A DNA stretch of 15,759 nucleotides from Bauldia sp. (lineage in GTDB: Bacteria; Pseudomonadota; Alphaproteobacteria; Rhizobiales; Kaistiaceae), in NCBI GenBank assembly GCA_020442095.1, contig JAGRKY010000186.1, forward strand, positions 1 to 15,759, read 5' to 3'. Of the stretch, positions 1 to 6,214 are shown piece by piece. The notes beneath the pieces were generated by a model. The model was not told the origin of the DNA. It made no database searches and saw nothing but the letters and a program-made list of their open reading frames with translations. Positions within the stretch are counted from its first letter, which is position 1; each line of letters starts with the position of its first letter. Both the position numbers and the translations under genes were made by a program.

Positions 1-685
1 CCTGCTGGAGCTGGCTGACCGCCATCACCTGGCCGGTCCGGCCGAAGAAGGGATCGCTGGCCGGCTTGACGTCGCAGGCAAGTCCGAGTTCGCCGGCAAG
101 CGACGCCGCCCGATCGAGCCAGCGCTCGCGGAAGGCCGTCACCTCCTCTTCGGTGCCGATGCAGACATATTCGCGCATCCGGAAGGTCTGGAACCGGTCG
201 AGGTCCTTCGACGGCTCGTGCCGGAAGCAGTCCGACGCGACGTCGAAGAGCAGTCCGCCGGGAGCCACCGGCCCGCGGGCCGCGGCGAGCGGATAGACCG
301 GGTAGCAAGCGGCCGGGCTGAGCACGAGATCGGCCGCGGACAGGGACTCCGTCCAGTCGCCGCCGCGCTCGTGCTTGTCGGCCGCCGAGCGGATCTCGCT
401 CTCCGTCCCGTGCAGCGCGCAGACGCAGCCGAGGAGATTGGGGAAGCTCTTGAGATAGCCGTGCCGCTCGAGATCCTTGCGGCTCATCACCGGCGGAAAG
501 CGGAGGACCTCGGTCCCGGGCTCCCGCTTCGACGAGATCCACGCCGCGAGGCGCTCGACGACGTCCTCGTAGAGGTGGGTCCGGGCATAGACGCCGTCGA
601 CGCCCATCGGGCGGAACAGCTTGTCGGCGATGCCGTCGGGCTTGCTCGGCGCCTCGGCAACGGGTGTCCTGATCGCTACGGTCAT
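1..685 (-). CDS. Amino acid:[carrier protein] ligase, class II synthetase-like (C-terminal part off the left edge)
   Basis: My translation of the minus strand from the ATG at 685 gives 228 residues open to the window edge. It resembles the class II aminoacyl-tRNA-synthetase-like enzymes of Bradyrhizobium and Agrobacterium, which activate a small amino acid (Gly or Ala) with ATP and transfer it to the phosphopantetheine of a carrier protein instead of tRNA. Class II motif 2 is visible as R155-H-E157 followed by F168 and E172. Cys127 and Glu172 lie 45 residues apart, the same spacing I recall for zinc ligands Cys131 and Glu176 of the Bradyrhizobium enzyme; the third ligand would be off-window. 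There is no tRNA-binding coiled-coil arm at the N terminus, as expected for this family. It begins 23 bp after the flavoprotein gene, so the two are probably one operon. The carrier protein is divergently encoded at 2238. Substrate amino acid cannot be told from this part. Confidence 0.85.
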   Translation of the reverse strand, partial: MTVAIRTPVAEAPSKPDGIADKLFRPMGVDGVYARTHLYEDVVERLAAWISSKREPGTEVLRFPPVMSRKDLERHGYLKSFPNLLGCVCALHGTESEIRSAADKHERGGDWTESLSAADLVLSPAACYPVYPLAAARGPVAPGGLLFDVASDCFRHEPSKDLDRFQTFRMREYVCIGTEEEVTAFRERWLDRAASLAGELGLACDVKPASDPFFGRTGQVMAVSQLQQ

Positions 686-708
686 GGGTCTCTTGCTCCG
701 CTTGCCGT

Positions 709-1950
709 TCAGCTCTGAAGCGTTTCGGGAATCGCGACCAGCAGCGACGACGGCCCGACATTGGTCAGGATACGGTCGTTGTTGATCATGATCGGCGACG
801 ACATCACGTCGCGCAGGTGCCGGCCGATGGTGAAGTCGCCGTCGTTGCGATAGCCGGCCAGGCCGCAGGCCCGCATCGCGGTCATCACGATCGAAACGGC
901 GAGTTCGGAGGCGTCGACCTTGACCAGGTTGATCGCGGTCTGGAACTCGACCGAGCCCAGCATCCTTTCGTCGTCGGACGCCTGCTCGAAGCGGCGCAAT
1001 CCCGATTCCATCAGGCTCTGCAGCTTGAGCAGCGAGGCGCTCGCCTCGGTGACGCGGGCGGCGGCCGGCGGCAGCTGACCCTTGGAATGGCGGGCGGCGT
1101 TGCGAACGAACAGGCGTGCCCGTTCCACCGCCGCGGCGGCGATGCCGGTCCACACGCCGGCCCAGGCGAGGTGCGCCACGGGCGTCATCGTCTGGACGTG
1201 AATCTTGTCGTAGCCGAGCGGCAGGATCTGGCTTGCCAGTCCCTTCGCCTTGAGGGCGAAGCCGGTGCTGCAGGTGCCGCGCATGCCGAGCGTGTCCCAG
1301 GAGACCGTCGGCTCGAGGGTGTAGTCCTCCTTGAGGAAGGCGACGAGCACCTGGTCCGAAGCCTCCGCATCGACCGACCGCCGGGCGGTGGTGACGACAC
1401 CGTCGGCATAGGCGCCGTAGGAGATGACCGTGGCGGCGCGCTCCAGGCTGATCGCGTCACCGTCGGGAACGATCGCCGCGTCGCTCGAACGCACATTGCC
1501 GCCGCCCTTGCCTTCCGTCGTCGACGAAGCGAGGAGCAGTTGCTCGGAAGCGATACGCCGGAGGAGTTCGCGATGCCAGGGATCGGCCGCGCCGTGACGG
1601 ACGATGCAGGCGACCTTGGTCTGGTGCATCGCGTAGATCATCGCGGCGGAAGCGCAGGTCTGGCCGAGACGGTAGCAGATGTCGACGACCTCGGAGACGC
1701 TCGCCCCGTCGCCGCCGAATTCCACCGGCACCATGACGCCGAGCAGCCGTTCCGCCTTCGCCGCCTCGATCGCTTCCTTGGGGAAGCGTCCGGCGCTGTC
1801 GACGTCGGCTGCATGTTTGCGGGCGATCGCCGCGACGGCGTCGACCCTGCTCTTGAGGTCTGCCCCGTGCTCGACCGGGACAAGCGTTGCCCCATTTACT
1901 CCCGGTCGGGTCGGGTGAGTCGGAATTTCGATCGTTTCGAGCGCGGTCAT
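709..1950 (-). CDS. Acyl-CoA dehydrogenase-like flavoprotein, probably acting on a carrier-protein thioester
   Basis: 413 residues, normal for the acyl-CoA dehydrogenase (ACAD) family: N-terminal helical part (about 30-140), central beta part with the SSTTEGKGGG and DTLGMRGT stretches (about 140-260), and a C-terminal helical bundle ending in a GRHLRDV segment. Members oxidise thioester-bound acyl chains with FAD. Next to an amino acid:[carrier protein] ligase and a free carrier protein, the likelier substrate is an aminoacyl-S-carrier protein, as for the prolyl-carrier-protein oxidases of pyrrole antibiotic pathways; this is inference. By hand alignment, the usual late catalytic Glu (MCAD Glu376 region) is replaced: after R380-D381 the sequence reads I389-N-N-D-R-I with no Glu. 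The base may sit elsewhere, as in isovaleryl-CoA dehydrogenase, or the chemistry differs. Start at the ATG at 1950 is supported by AAGGAG about 11 nt upstream. Confidence 0.85.
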   Translation of the reverse strand: MTALETIEIPTHPTRPGVNGATLVPVEHGADLKSRVDAVAAIARKHAADVDSAGRFPKEAIEAAKAERLLGVMVPVEFGGDGASVSEVVDICYRLGQTCASAAMIYAMHQTKVACIVRHGAADPWHRELLRRIASEQLLLASSTTEGKGGGNVRSSDAAIVPDGDAISLERAATVISYGAYADGVVTTARRSVDAEASDQVLVAFLKEDYTLEPTVSWDTLGMRGTCSTGFALKAKGLASQILPLGYDKIHVQTMTPVAHLAWAGVWTGIAAAAVERARLFVRNAARHSKGQLPPAAARVTEASASLLKLQSLMESGLRRFEQASDDERMLGSVEFQTAINLVKVDASELAVSIVMTAMRACGLAGYRNDGDFTIGRHLRDVMSSPIMINNDRILTNVGPSSLLVAIPETLQS

Positions 1951-2113
1951 GATTTGCTTGTCTCCTTGCCGGTGACACGACGCGCCAGTCGCTTCCCTGC
2001 CCCATCGCAGGGACGTGGAGGGAAGCCTGTGCCGCTGCCAGAAGGTTCAACAAACAAAGGGGTAATTCAAGAAAGCTGTTCGATAATTTACTTAAAACCT
2101 GACCGTTTATCGT

Positions 2114-2125
2114 CTTAATATTAAG
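2114..2125. repeat. 12-bp perfect palindrome, candidate operator
   Basis: CTTAATATTAAG reads the same on both strands. It lies about 45 bp upstream of the -35 element proposed at 2171 and inside the divergent intergenic region. It contains TTAA-N2-TTAA, which recurs in two other intergenic regions of the window. Function is inferred from position only. Confidence 0.4.
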
Positions 2126-2170
2126 GGGTAAGGTTAATTTCTCGCAGACGTCCTAACAATTGATTCTAAA

Positions 2171-2199
2171 TTGACAGTCTAACGTCGTCGGAAAATGAT
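2171..2199 (+). promoter_or_regulatory. Sigma-70-type promoter for the carrier protein and cupin genes
   Basis: A perfect -35 hexamer TTGACA lies at 2171-2176, followed by a 17-bp spacer and a -10-like AATGAT at 2194-2199 (4 of 6 matches to TATAAT). Transcription would begin near 2206, leaving a leader of about 30 nt before the ATG at 2238. This is the best-matching promoter I found in the window. Confidence 0.5.
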
Positions 2200-2237
2200 G
2201 CGGACTCAAGAAGAACCACTTGCAGGATGCGCGTCTC

Positions 2238-2534
2238 ATGCAACCGATCGAGTCCGGCATATCGGCCCCGCAGACCAGGATCGTCACCCTGGTCGAGGAT
2301 ATCCTTTCCAGGAACCGCTCCGACGGCGCGAGCGCCCTCCCCGCCGTGCCAACTGACTGGGATCTCGTCGAAATCGGCCTCACGTCGGTGGACATGGTCA
2401 ACCTGATGCTGGCGGTGGAAGCGGAGTTCGACATCACCATTCCGCCCTTCGACATCACCCCGGAGAACTTCCGTTCCATCGAGACCATCCACGCTCTCGT
2501 CACCCGCTTGCGCGAACCGGAAGAGGTATCCTGA
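2238..2534 (+). CDS. Acyl/peptidyl carrier protein
   Basis: 98 residues from the ATG at 2238, typical for a stand-alone carrier protein. The phosphopantetheine attachment site is Ser50 in a GLTSVDMV context, equivalent to the usual DSL motif, followed by an acidic helix (VEAEFDI) and the helix III region FRSIETIHALV, all standard for the fold. A phosphopantetheinyl transferase elsewhere would make the holo form. Its expected partner is the ligase on the opposite strand, which would load an amino acid; fatty-acid synthesis is unlikely because no other fatty-acid genes are near. The start could instead be the TTG at 2220 (6 more residues), preceded by a weak AAGAAG; I prefer the ATG, which has AGGA about 10 nt upstream. 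Its TGA overlaps the ATG of the cupin gene by one base, indicating translational coupling. Confidence 0.88.
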   Translation: MQPIESGISAPQTRIVTLVEDILSRNRSDGASALPAVPTDWDLVEIGLTSVDMVNLMLAVEAEFDITIPPFDITPENFRSIETIHALVTRLREPEEVS

Positions 2535-3106
2535 TGGCCGACTACAGGCACAGTCCCGCAATGCCGGGAACGGCGATTCCCGGTGCATATACGGCGGCCG
2601 GATCGGATCGCAAGCCGCGCTCGATCGGCCGGACGATCGTCACCGTCGCGGCCACCCTCGCCGTCGTCGGCGCCGTCGCCCTCGCGCTGAAGGCACCGGC
2701 GGTCCTCGACTACAAGCAAGGCGTCGGCGTCGCGCAGGCGCACGAGCTCCAGCCGTCTCCCATCGATCCGTCCTGGATCATCTCGGGCGATCCCCAGTTC
2801 AGGAACGCGGTCTTCGAGGAGTCATCCTTCTGGGCGACGTCGAGCGGCATCTGGGAGTGCACCGGGCCCGGCAGCTTCGTATGGCACTACACCGTCGACG
2901 AGGACATCTATGTCCTCGAGGGTTCGGCCGAGATCGACTACATGGGCAGGAAATTCACCCTCCATGCCGGCGAGAGCACGCGCTTCGTGGCCGGGACGAC
3001 GGCGACCTGGGTGGTCAACGACCACATCAAGAAGACGTTCCGGATTCAGAACCCCGGAGGCGTCTTCAAGGCACTGAGGACCGTGTCCGGCTATCTCGGC
3101 CTGTAG
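2534..3106 (+). CDS. Membrane-anchored DUF861-type cupin protein
   Basis: 190 residues. The N-terminal 30 are polar and basic, followed by one membrane helix at about 33-54, then a cupin barrel at about 85-180 likely facing the periplasm. The cupin part resembles the DUF861/EutQ/ureidoglycine aminohydrolase type: F115-V-W-H118, then E123 followed by six residues and G130 as in cupin motif 1, then AGESTRFVAGTTATW in place of motif 2. H118 and E123 are candidate metal ligands; the usual second His of motif 1 is Tyr120 and the motif 2 His is missing, as in many DUF861 proteins, so metal binding is uncertain. Being coupled to the carrier protein gene, it probably works in the same pathway, perhaps binding or modifying the amino-acid-derived product. 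That role is inference. The reaction is unknown. Confidence 0.75.
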   Translation: MADYRHSPAMPGTAIPGAYTAAGSDRKPRSIGRTIVTVAATLAVVGAVALALKAPAVLDYKQGVGVAQAHELQPSPIDPSWIISGDPQFRNAVFEESSFWATSSGIWECTGPGSFVWHYTVDEDIYVLEGSAEIDYMGRKFTLHAGESTRFVAGTTATWVVNDHIKKTFRIQNPGGVFKALRTVSGYLGL

Positions 3107-3142
3107 GACACGGCCTCCGGAATACCGGCACCAACCTCCGGC

Positions 3143-3174
3143 GGCCCCCTGCGATTGCGGCAACTTGGGGGGCC
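3143..3174. repeat. GC-rich inverted repeat after the cupin gene
   Basis: GGCCCCC at 3143-3149 is complementary to GGGGGCC at 3168-3174, giving a 7-bp stem with an 18-nt loop about 40 bp after the cupin stop. No T-run follows, so it is not a classical intrinsic terminator; it could stabilise the mRNA 3' end or be chance in GC-rich DNA. Confidence 0.25.
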
Positions 3175-3233
3175 GGAAAGGCGAAGTGCCCGGGAAAGAT
3201 GTCCGTCGCCGATGGATCGTCATCGCGACCGCT

Positions 3234-3240
3234 GAGGAGG
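3234..3240 (+). promoter_or_regulatory. Strong ribosome binding site fixing a TTG start
   Basis: GAGGAGG ends 7 nt before the TTG at 3248. The match and spacing are nearly ideal, so the TTG is taken as the true start of the two-domain propeller protein. Confidence 0.7.
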
Positions 3241-3247
3241 ATATCGT

Positions 3248-4828
3248 TTGGGGCGCATTCACGTCATCCTTCCGTCCGGCCCGGCCCGCCGATGGCAGGT
3301 CACCGTCGCCGAGCGGTTGAAGAAAGCCGGCCACACCGTGTCGGTGACACGGGACGAAAACGCACGGTCCCACCATCTGGCGCTCGACCTTATCCTCACA
3401 TTCGAGGCGCATCTGCTGCGTAGCAGGGGCGAATCCCTGGCCGCCTCGGTCGGCATCGCGCCGCTGGACACCGCCGCGGACTCGCCGTCGGCACCACCCG
3501 ATCTCGCCATCGACCTCACCGGATCGACGGCGGATCGCGGCGCCCCGACCCTCCGCATCACCTTCGATGGAAGCCCGTGTTTCGCGACGGCGGCGCAGGT
3601 CCTCGCCACCGGCGGATTGCCCCAGCTGTCGATCAGCATCGACGGAAAGGCGGTCAGCCACGCGGCGCCGATGGTCGACAGCCGTGTGCTGGTGTCGCGC
3701 GGCATGCAGGATGTCCTGGCCCGAACAATCACCGCGGTCCTGTGTTCGGTGGATCGCTTCTTCGCCAAAAGCGAAATCGCCACGCCTTGCGAACCGGCCT
3801 CGACCACTGAGAGGCAACCGGCAACCGGCTTCGCTATTGCAGGATCCTATCTCGGCTCGGCGCTGCCGCGGCTCGCCGGTCGCGCCGTCCGGAGATTGCG
3901 CTACCGCGGCCACCACTGGCGGGTCGGATACCGGTTCGTCGAGGGTCCCGGCGTCGCGCAGTCGCTCTCGCTCGACGGCCCCGCCTGGACGACCCTGCCG
4001 GACGACGGGCAGCGGTTCTTCGCCGACCCGTTCCCGTTCGAGTGGCAGGGCCGGAATTTCATTTTCCTGGAGGAGCTGCCCTATGCCACAGGCAAGGGCG
4101 TCATCTCGGTCGCGGAAATCGATGCCGATGGACAGGTGGTCGATGTCTCGCGCGCGCTCGAGGAACCCTTCCATCTGTCCTATCCCAACGTCTTCGCCCG
4201 CGACGGCGCGATCTGGATGATCCCGGAGGGCGGTGCGGCTCATAGCCTGCTGCTCTACAAGGCCGAGGACTTCCCGCATCGCTGGGCGCGGCATTGCGTT
4301 CTGGTCGGCGATCAGGACCTGTTCGACGCGACGCTGCTCGACCATGACGGCCGGCTCTGGCTCTTCGCGAGCCAGCGCGACAACGGCGGCAGCTCGTCGG
4401 ACACGATGGTGATCTTCCACGCCGATCGCCTCGAAGGGCCCTGGCATCCCCATCCGATGAACCCGGTCGTCATCGATCGCCGGGCGGCGCGCCCCGGCGG
4501 CGGCTTCGTCCGCATCGACGGCAGGATCTTCCTGCCCGTCCAGGACGGCACGAAATGCTATGGTGGCGGACTGGGCCTGTCGGAGATCACCCGGCTCGAC
4601 AAGACATCGGTAGCGATGACGCTTCCGACGCCGATCGTCACGTCGTCGCATTGGCCCCATCCGCTCATTCACACGCTCAATCGGGTGGGCCGGCTCGAGA
4701 CCATCGACGGTATCGACGACAACGTCTCGCGATGGCCCTTGTCTCCCCGCGCGTTGATTGGCCCGGGCATGATACCGCCGGAGACCCCCGCCTGCGCCAT
4801 CGTCGCCGCACTTGCCGCCATGAACTGA
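3248..4828 (+). CDS. Two-domain polysaccharide protein with GINT1-like beta-propeller half
   Basis: 526 residues from a TTG start set by a strong Shine-Dalgarno sequence. Residues 1 to about 175 form an alpha/beta, Rossmann-like domain (GRIHVILPSG at the start, DLAIDLTG near 95) that I cannot assign; a formyltransferase-like fold is possible. After a linker, residues about 215-500 contain repeated beta-blade signatures: FADPFPFEWQGRNFIFLEE, SYPNVFARDGAIWMIPEGG, DATLLDHDGRLWLFAS and GGGFVRIDGRIFLPVQDG. These match the five-bladed propeller found as the N-terminal domain of plant glucosamine inositolphosphorylceramide transferase (GINT1_N) and in bacterial polysaccharide clusters, related to GH43-type folds. 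Whether it is an enzyme (glycosidase or transferase) or a sugar-binding part is unknown. It lies 141 bp after the cupin gene and precedes a GT4 gene on the same strand, so it most likely belongs to the polysaccharide locus. Confidence 0.7.
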   Translation: MGRIHVILPSGPARRWQVTVAERLKKAGHTVSVTRDENARSHHLALDLILTFEAHLLRSRGESLAASVGIAPLDTAADSPSAPPDLAIDLTGSTADRGAPTLRITFDGSPCFATAAQVLATGGLPQLSISIDGKAVSHAAPMVDSRVLVSRGMQDVLARTITAVLCSVDRFFAKSEIATPCEPASTTERQPATGFAIAGSYLGSALPRLAGRAVRRLRYRGHHWRVGYRFVEGPGVAQSLSLDGPAWTTLPDDGQRFFADPFPFEWQGRNFIFLEELPYATGKGVISVAEIDADGQVVDVSRALEEPFHLSYPNVFARDGAIWMIPEGGAAHSLLLYKAEDFPHRWARHCVLVGDQDLFDATLLDHDGRLWLFASQRDNGGSSSDTMVIFHADRLEGPWHPHPMNPVVIDRRAARPGGGFVRIDGRIFLPVQDGTKCYGGGLGLSEITRLDKTSVAMTLPTPIVTSSHWPHPLIHTLNRVGRLETIDGIDDNVSRWPLSPRALIGPGMIPPETPACAIVAALAAMN

Positions 4829-5041
4829 CGCGTCCCGGCTTCCGGGCCGCTCGCTGACCGGAGGCGCCACCGCGACCAGGCCCATGCCCTCGCGAATTCG
4901 CGGGAAACCTGCTCATTTTCGGCGGTCCGGATAACCAAAATTTAGGCCCGCCCGTCTAGGGTCGGTCCCCGCCCATGGCGGATGCGCGGCCACCCGCGGC
5001 GATCCCTTGAGTCACGGGTGCTGGTGAACCGGAGAGGACGT
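4829..5041. promoter_or_regulatory. Intergenic region with a 12-bp palindrome upstream of the first GT4 gene
   Basis: About 210 bp between the propeller gene and the GT4. A short hairpin (CCCGG, 3-nt loop, CCGGG at 4834-4846) follows the stop codon but has no T-run. A perfect palindrome CGCGAATTCGCG lies at 4891-4902, and a small AT-rich stretch (ATAACCAAAATTTAG) near 4931-4945 could contain a -10 element. I see no clear -35 or -10 pair. The downstream gene may have its own promoter or be read through from 3248. Confidence 0.3.
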
Positions 5042-6205
5042 TTGCCGAAAGCACGGAAGATCCGGGTTGTCATCGTCGCCGGCGGCGGCCGGCGCTTTGA
5101 AGGTGGCGTCAGCCGCGCCATGGGGTATCTCATCGATACCTGGCAGCAGCAGGACGATGCCCCGGAGGTTCGCGTCCTCGATCCGCGAGGGACCGGCAGC
5201 GTGCTGTGGTCGCCGTTCTATCTCGCGCGCGCCCTGACACAGATCGTCTGGATCTTTTCCACCGGGCGGGCGGATATCCTGCACATCAATGTTTCCTCCA
5301 ACGCCAGCAGCGCCCGGAAGGCGATCGTCGCCTTTACCGCGTCGTTGATGCGCGTCCCCTATGTCATCCACATTCACAGCGGCATCTACGATCGGTACTT
5401 CGGCAAATTGCGCGGCCGCTACCGCGCCTTCACCCGACGCATGCTGACGCACGCCCGCCGCGTGATCGTCCTCGGGAACCACTGGCAGCACTTCCTCCAT
5501 GACGAGGTCGGCGTCGAGTCCGACCGCATTGCGGTGATGTACAACGCCGTTCCCGGACCGGATCGCATCGATCGCGCCAACGATCCCGACACCGCCTGCC
5601 GTATCCTCTTCCTCGGCCGCCTCGTTCCCGGCAAAGGCGTTCCCGAGCTGGTGGCGGCGCTCGGCGATGCCGGAGTCGCATCGCTGCCATGGGTGGCGAC
5701 AATAGCCGGCGGCGGCGACATCGCGGCCTATCGGACCCAATCCGCGGAGCTCGGAATCGCCGAACGGGTCATCTTCCCGGGATGGGTCGGTCCCACCGCC
5801 GTCCACGAGCTCCTGCTCTCGCACGACGTCCTGGTGCTGCCCTCGCACCACGAGGGACTGCCAATGTCGGTTCTCGAGGGGATGGCCTATGCCCTCGCGA
5901 TCGTCACGACACCGGTTGGCGCGATTCCCGAGGTGATCGACGATGAGGCCACCGGAATCCTGGTGCCGCCCCGCGATGTCGATGCGCTGTCGGCGGCCAT
6001 TGCCCGGGTCGTCGCCGACCGGGGCCTGCGGGAAAGGCTCTCCCGAGCGGCCCGCGACGAATACCTCAAGCGTTTCGAGATCCGGGCCTATGCCAGCCGC
6101 ATGCTCCGGCTCTATGAAGACGTGCTGGCCGACCGGCCGACGCGGGATGAGAACCCCGTTCGCCGGACGAGAGACAATGCCGCCGACCCGGTAAAGGTGG
6201 ACTGA
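5042..6205 (+). CDS. Family GT4 glycosyltransferase
   Basis: 387 residues from a TTG at 5042. Two Rossmann domains of the GT-B fold: the N-terminal acceptor domain has a glycine-rich loop (VAGGGRRFEGGVS, 12-24), ADILHINVSS (77-86) and YVIHIHSG (107-114); the C-terminal donor domain has ILFLGRLVPGKGV (188-200, with R193 and K198 at the phosphate-binding positions) and the retaining EX7E signature E271-x7-E279 in HHEGLPMSVLEGM. It should transfer a sugar from a nucleotide sugar to a lipid-linked or growing glycan at the inner face of the membrane. Donor and linkage are not readable. The start is uncertain: an in-frame ATG lies at 4982 and GTGs at 5018 and 5024, but only the TTG has GGAGAGGA just upstream and begins where family similarity begins. 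It converges on the Wzz gene with a 9-bp gap. Confidence 0.88.
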   Translation: MPKARKIRVVIVAGGGRRFEGGVSRAMGYLIDTWQQQDDAPEVRVLDPRGTGSVLWSPFYLARALTQIVWIFSTGRADILHINVSSNASSARKAIVAFTASLMRVPYVIHIHSGIYDRYFGKLRGRYRAFTRRMLTHARRVIVLGNHWQHFLHDEVGVESDRIAVMYNAVPGPDRIDRANDPDTACRILFLGRLVPGKGVPELVAALGDAGVASLPWVATIAGGGDIAAYRTQSAELGIAERVIFPGWVGPTAVHELLLSHDVLVLPSHHEGLPMSVLEGMAYALAIVTTPVGAIPEVIDDEATGILVPPRDVDALSAAIARVVADRGLRERLSRAARDEYLKRFEIRAYASRMLRLYEDVLADRPTRDENPVRRTRDNAADPVKVD

Positions 6206-6214
6206 GCGGTCCCG

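Larger units (their letters stand above)
1951..2237. promoter_or_regulatory. AT-rich divergent promoter region between the flavoprotein and the carrier protein genes
   Basis: About 290 bp with no convincing gene. The part from about 2060 to 2180 is conspicuously AT-rich against the GC-rich surroundings. It holds several TTAA tetramers and a perfect 12-bp palindrome, CTTAATATTAAG, at 2114-2125. It must carry the promoters of two divergent units (flavoprotein and ligase leftward, carrier protein and cupin rightward). The palindrome is a candidate operator; related TTAA-N2-TTAA motifs occur near 7875 and 13366. The regulator is unknown; MucR/Ros-type proteins, which bind AT-rich DNA upstream of exopolysaccharide genes in alphaproteobacteria, are one guess. 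Confidence 0.55.

Noticed and set aside
1..685. Seryl-tRNA synthetase
   Set aside because: The protein lacks the long N-terminal coiled-coil arm for tRNA and has the Cys/Glu spacing of the carrier-protein ligases. A carrier protein gene lies close by.
218..718. A 166-codon plus-strand frame at the left end
   Set aside because: It is antisense to the ligase, whose motif 2 and zinc-ligand spacing are clear, and it has no recognisable features of its own.
817..2118. A 433-codon plus-strand frame opposite the flavoprotein gene
   Set aside because: It is antisense to a well-supported acyl-CoA-dehydrogenase-like gene, has low-complexity composition and no family signature. It also extends into the AT-rich promoter region.
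2092..2137. Possible CtrA binding sites among the TTAA tetramers
   Set aside because: None of the TTAA pairs has the 7-bp spacing of the CtrA consensus; the recurring spacing is 2 bp.
4834..4846. Intrinsic terminator after the propeller gene
   Set aside because: The stem is only 5 bp with a 3-nt loop and no T-run follows.
2822..4885. A 687-codon open frame on the minus strand opposite the cupin and propeller genes
   Set aside because: The product is Arg/Gly/Asp-rich without recognisable family features, while the plus-strand frames show clear cupin and propeller motifs.
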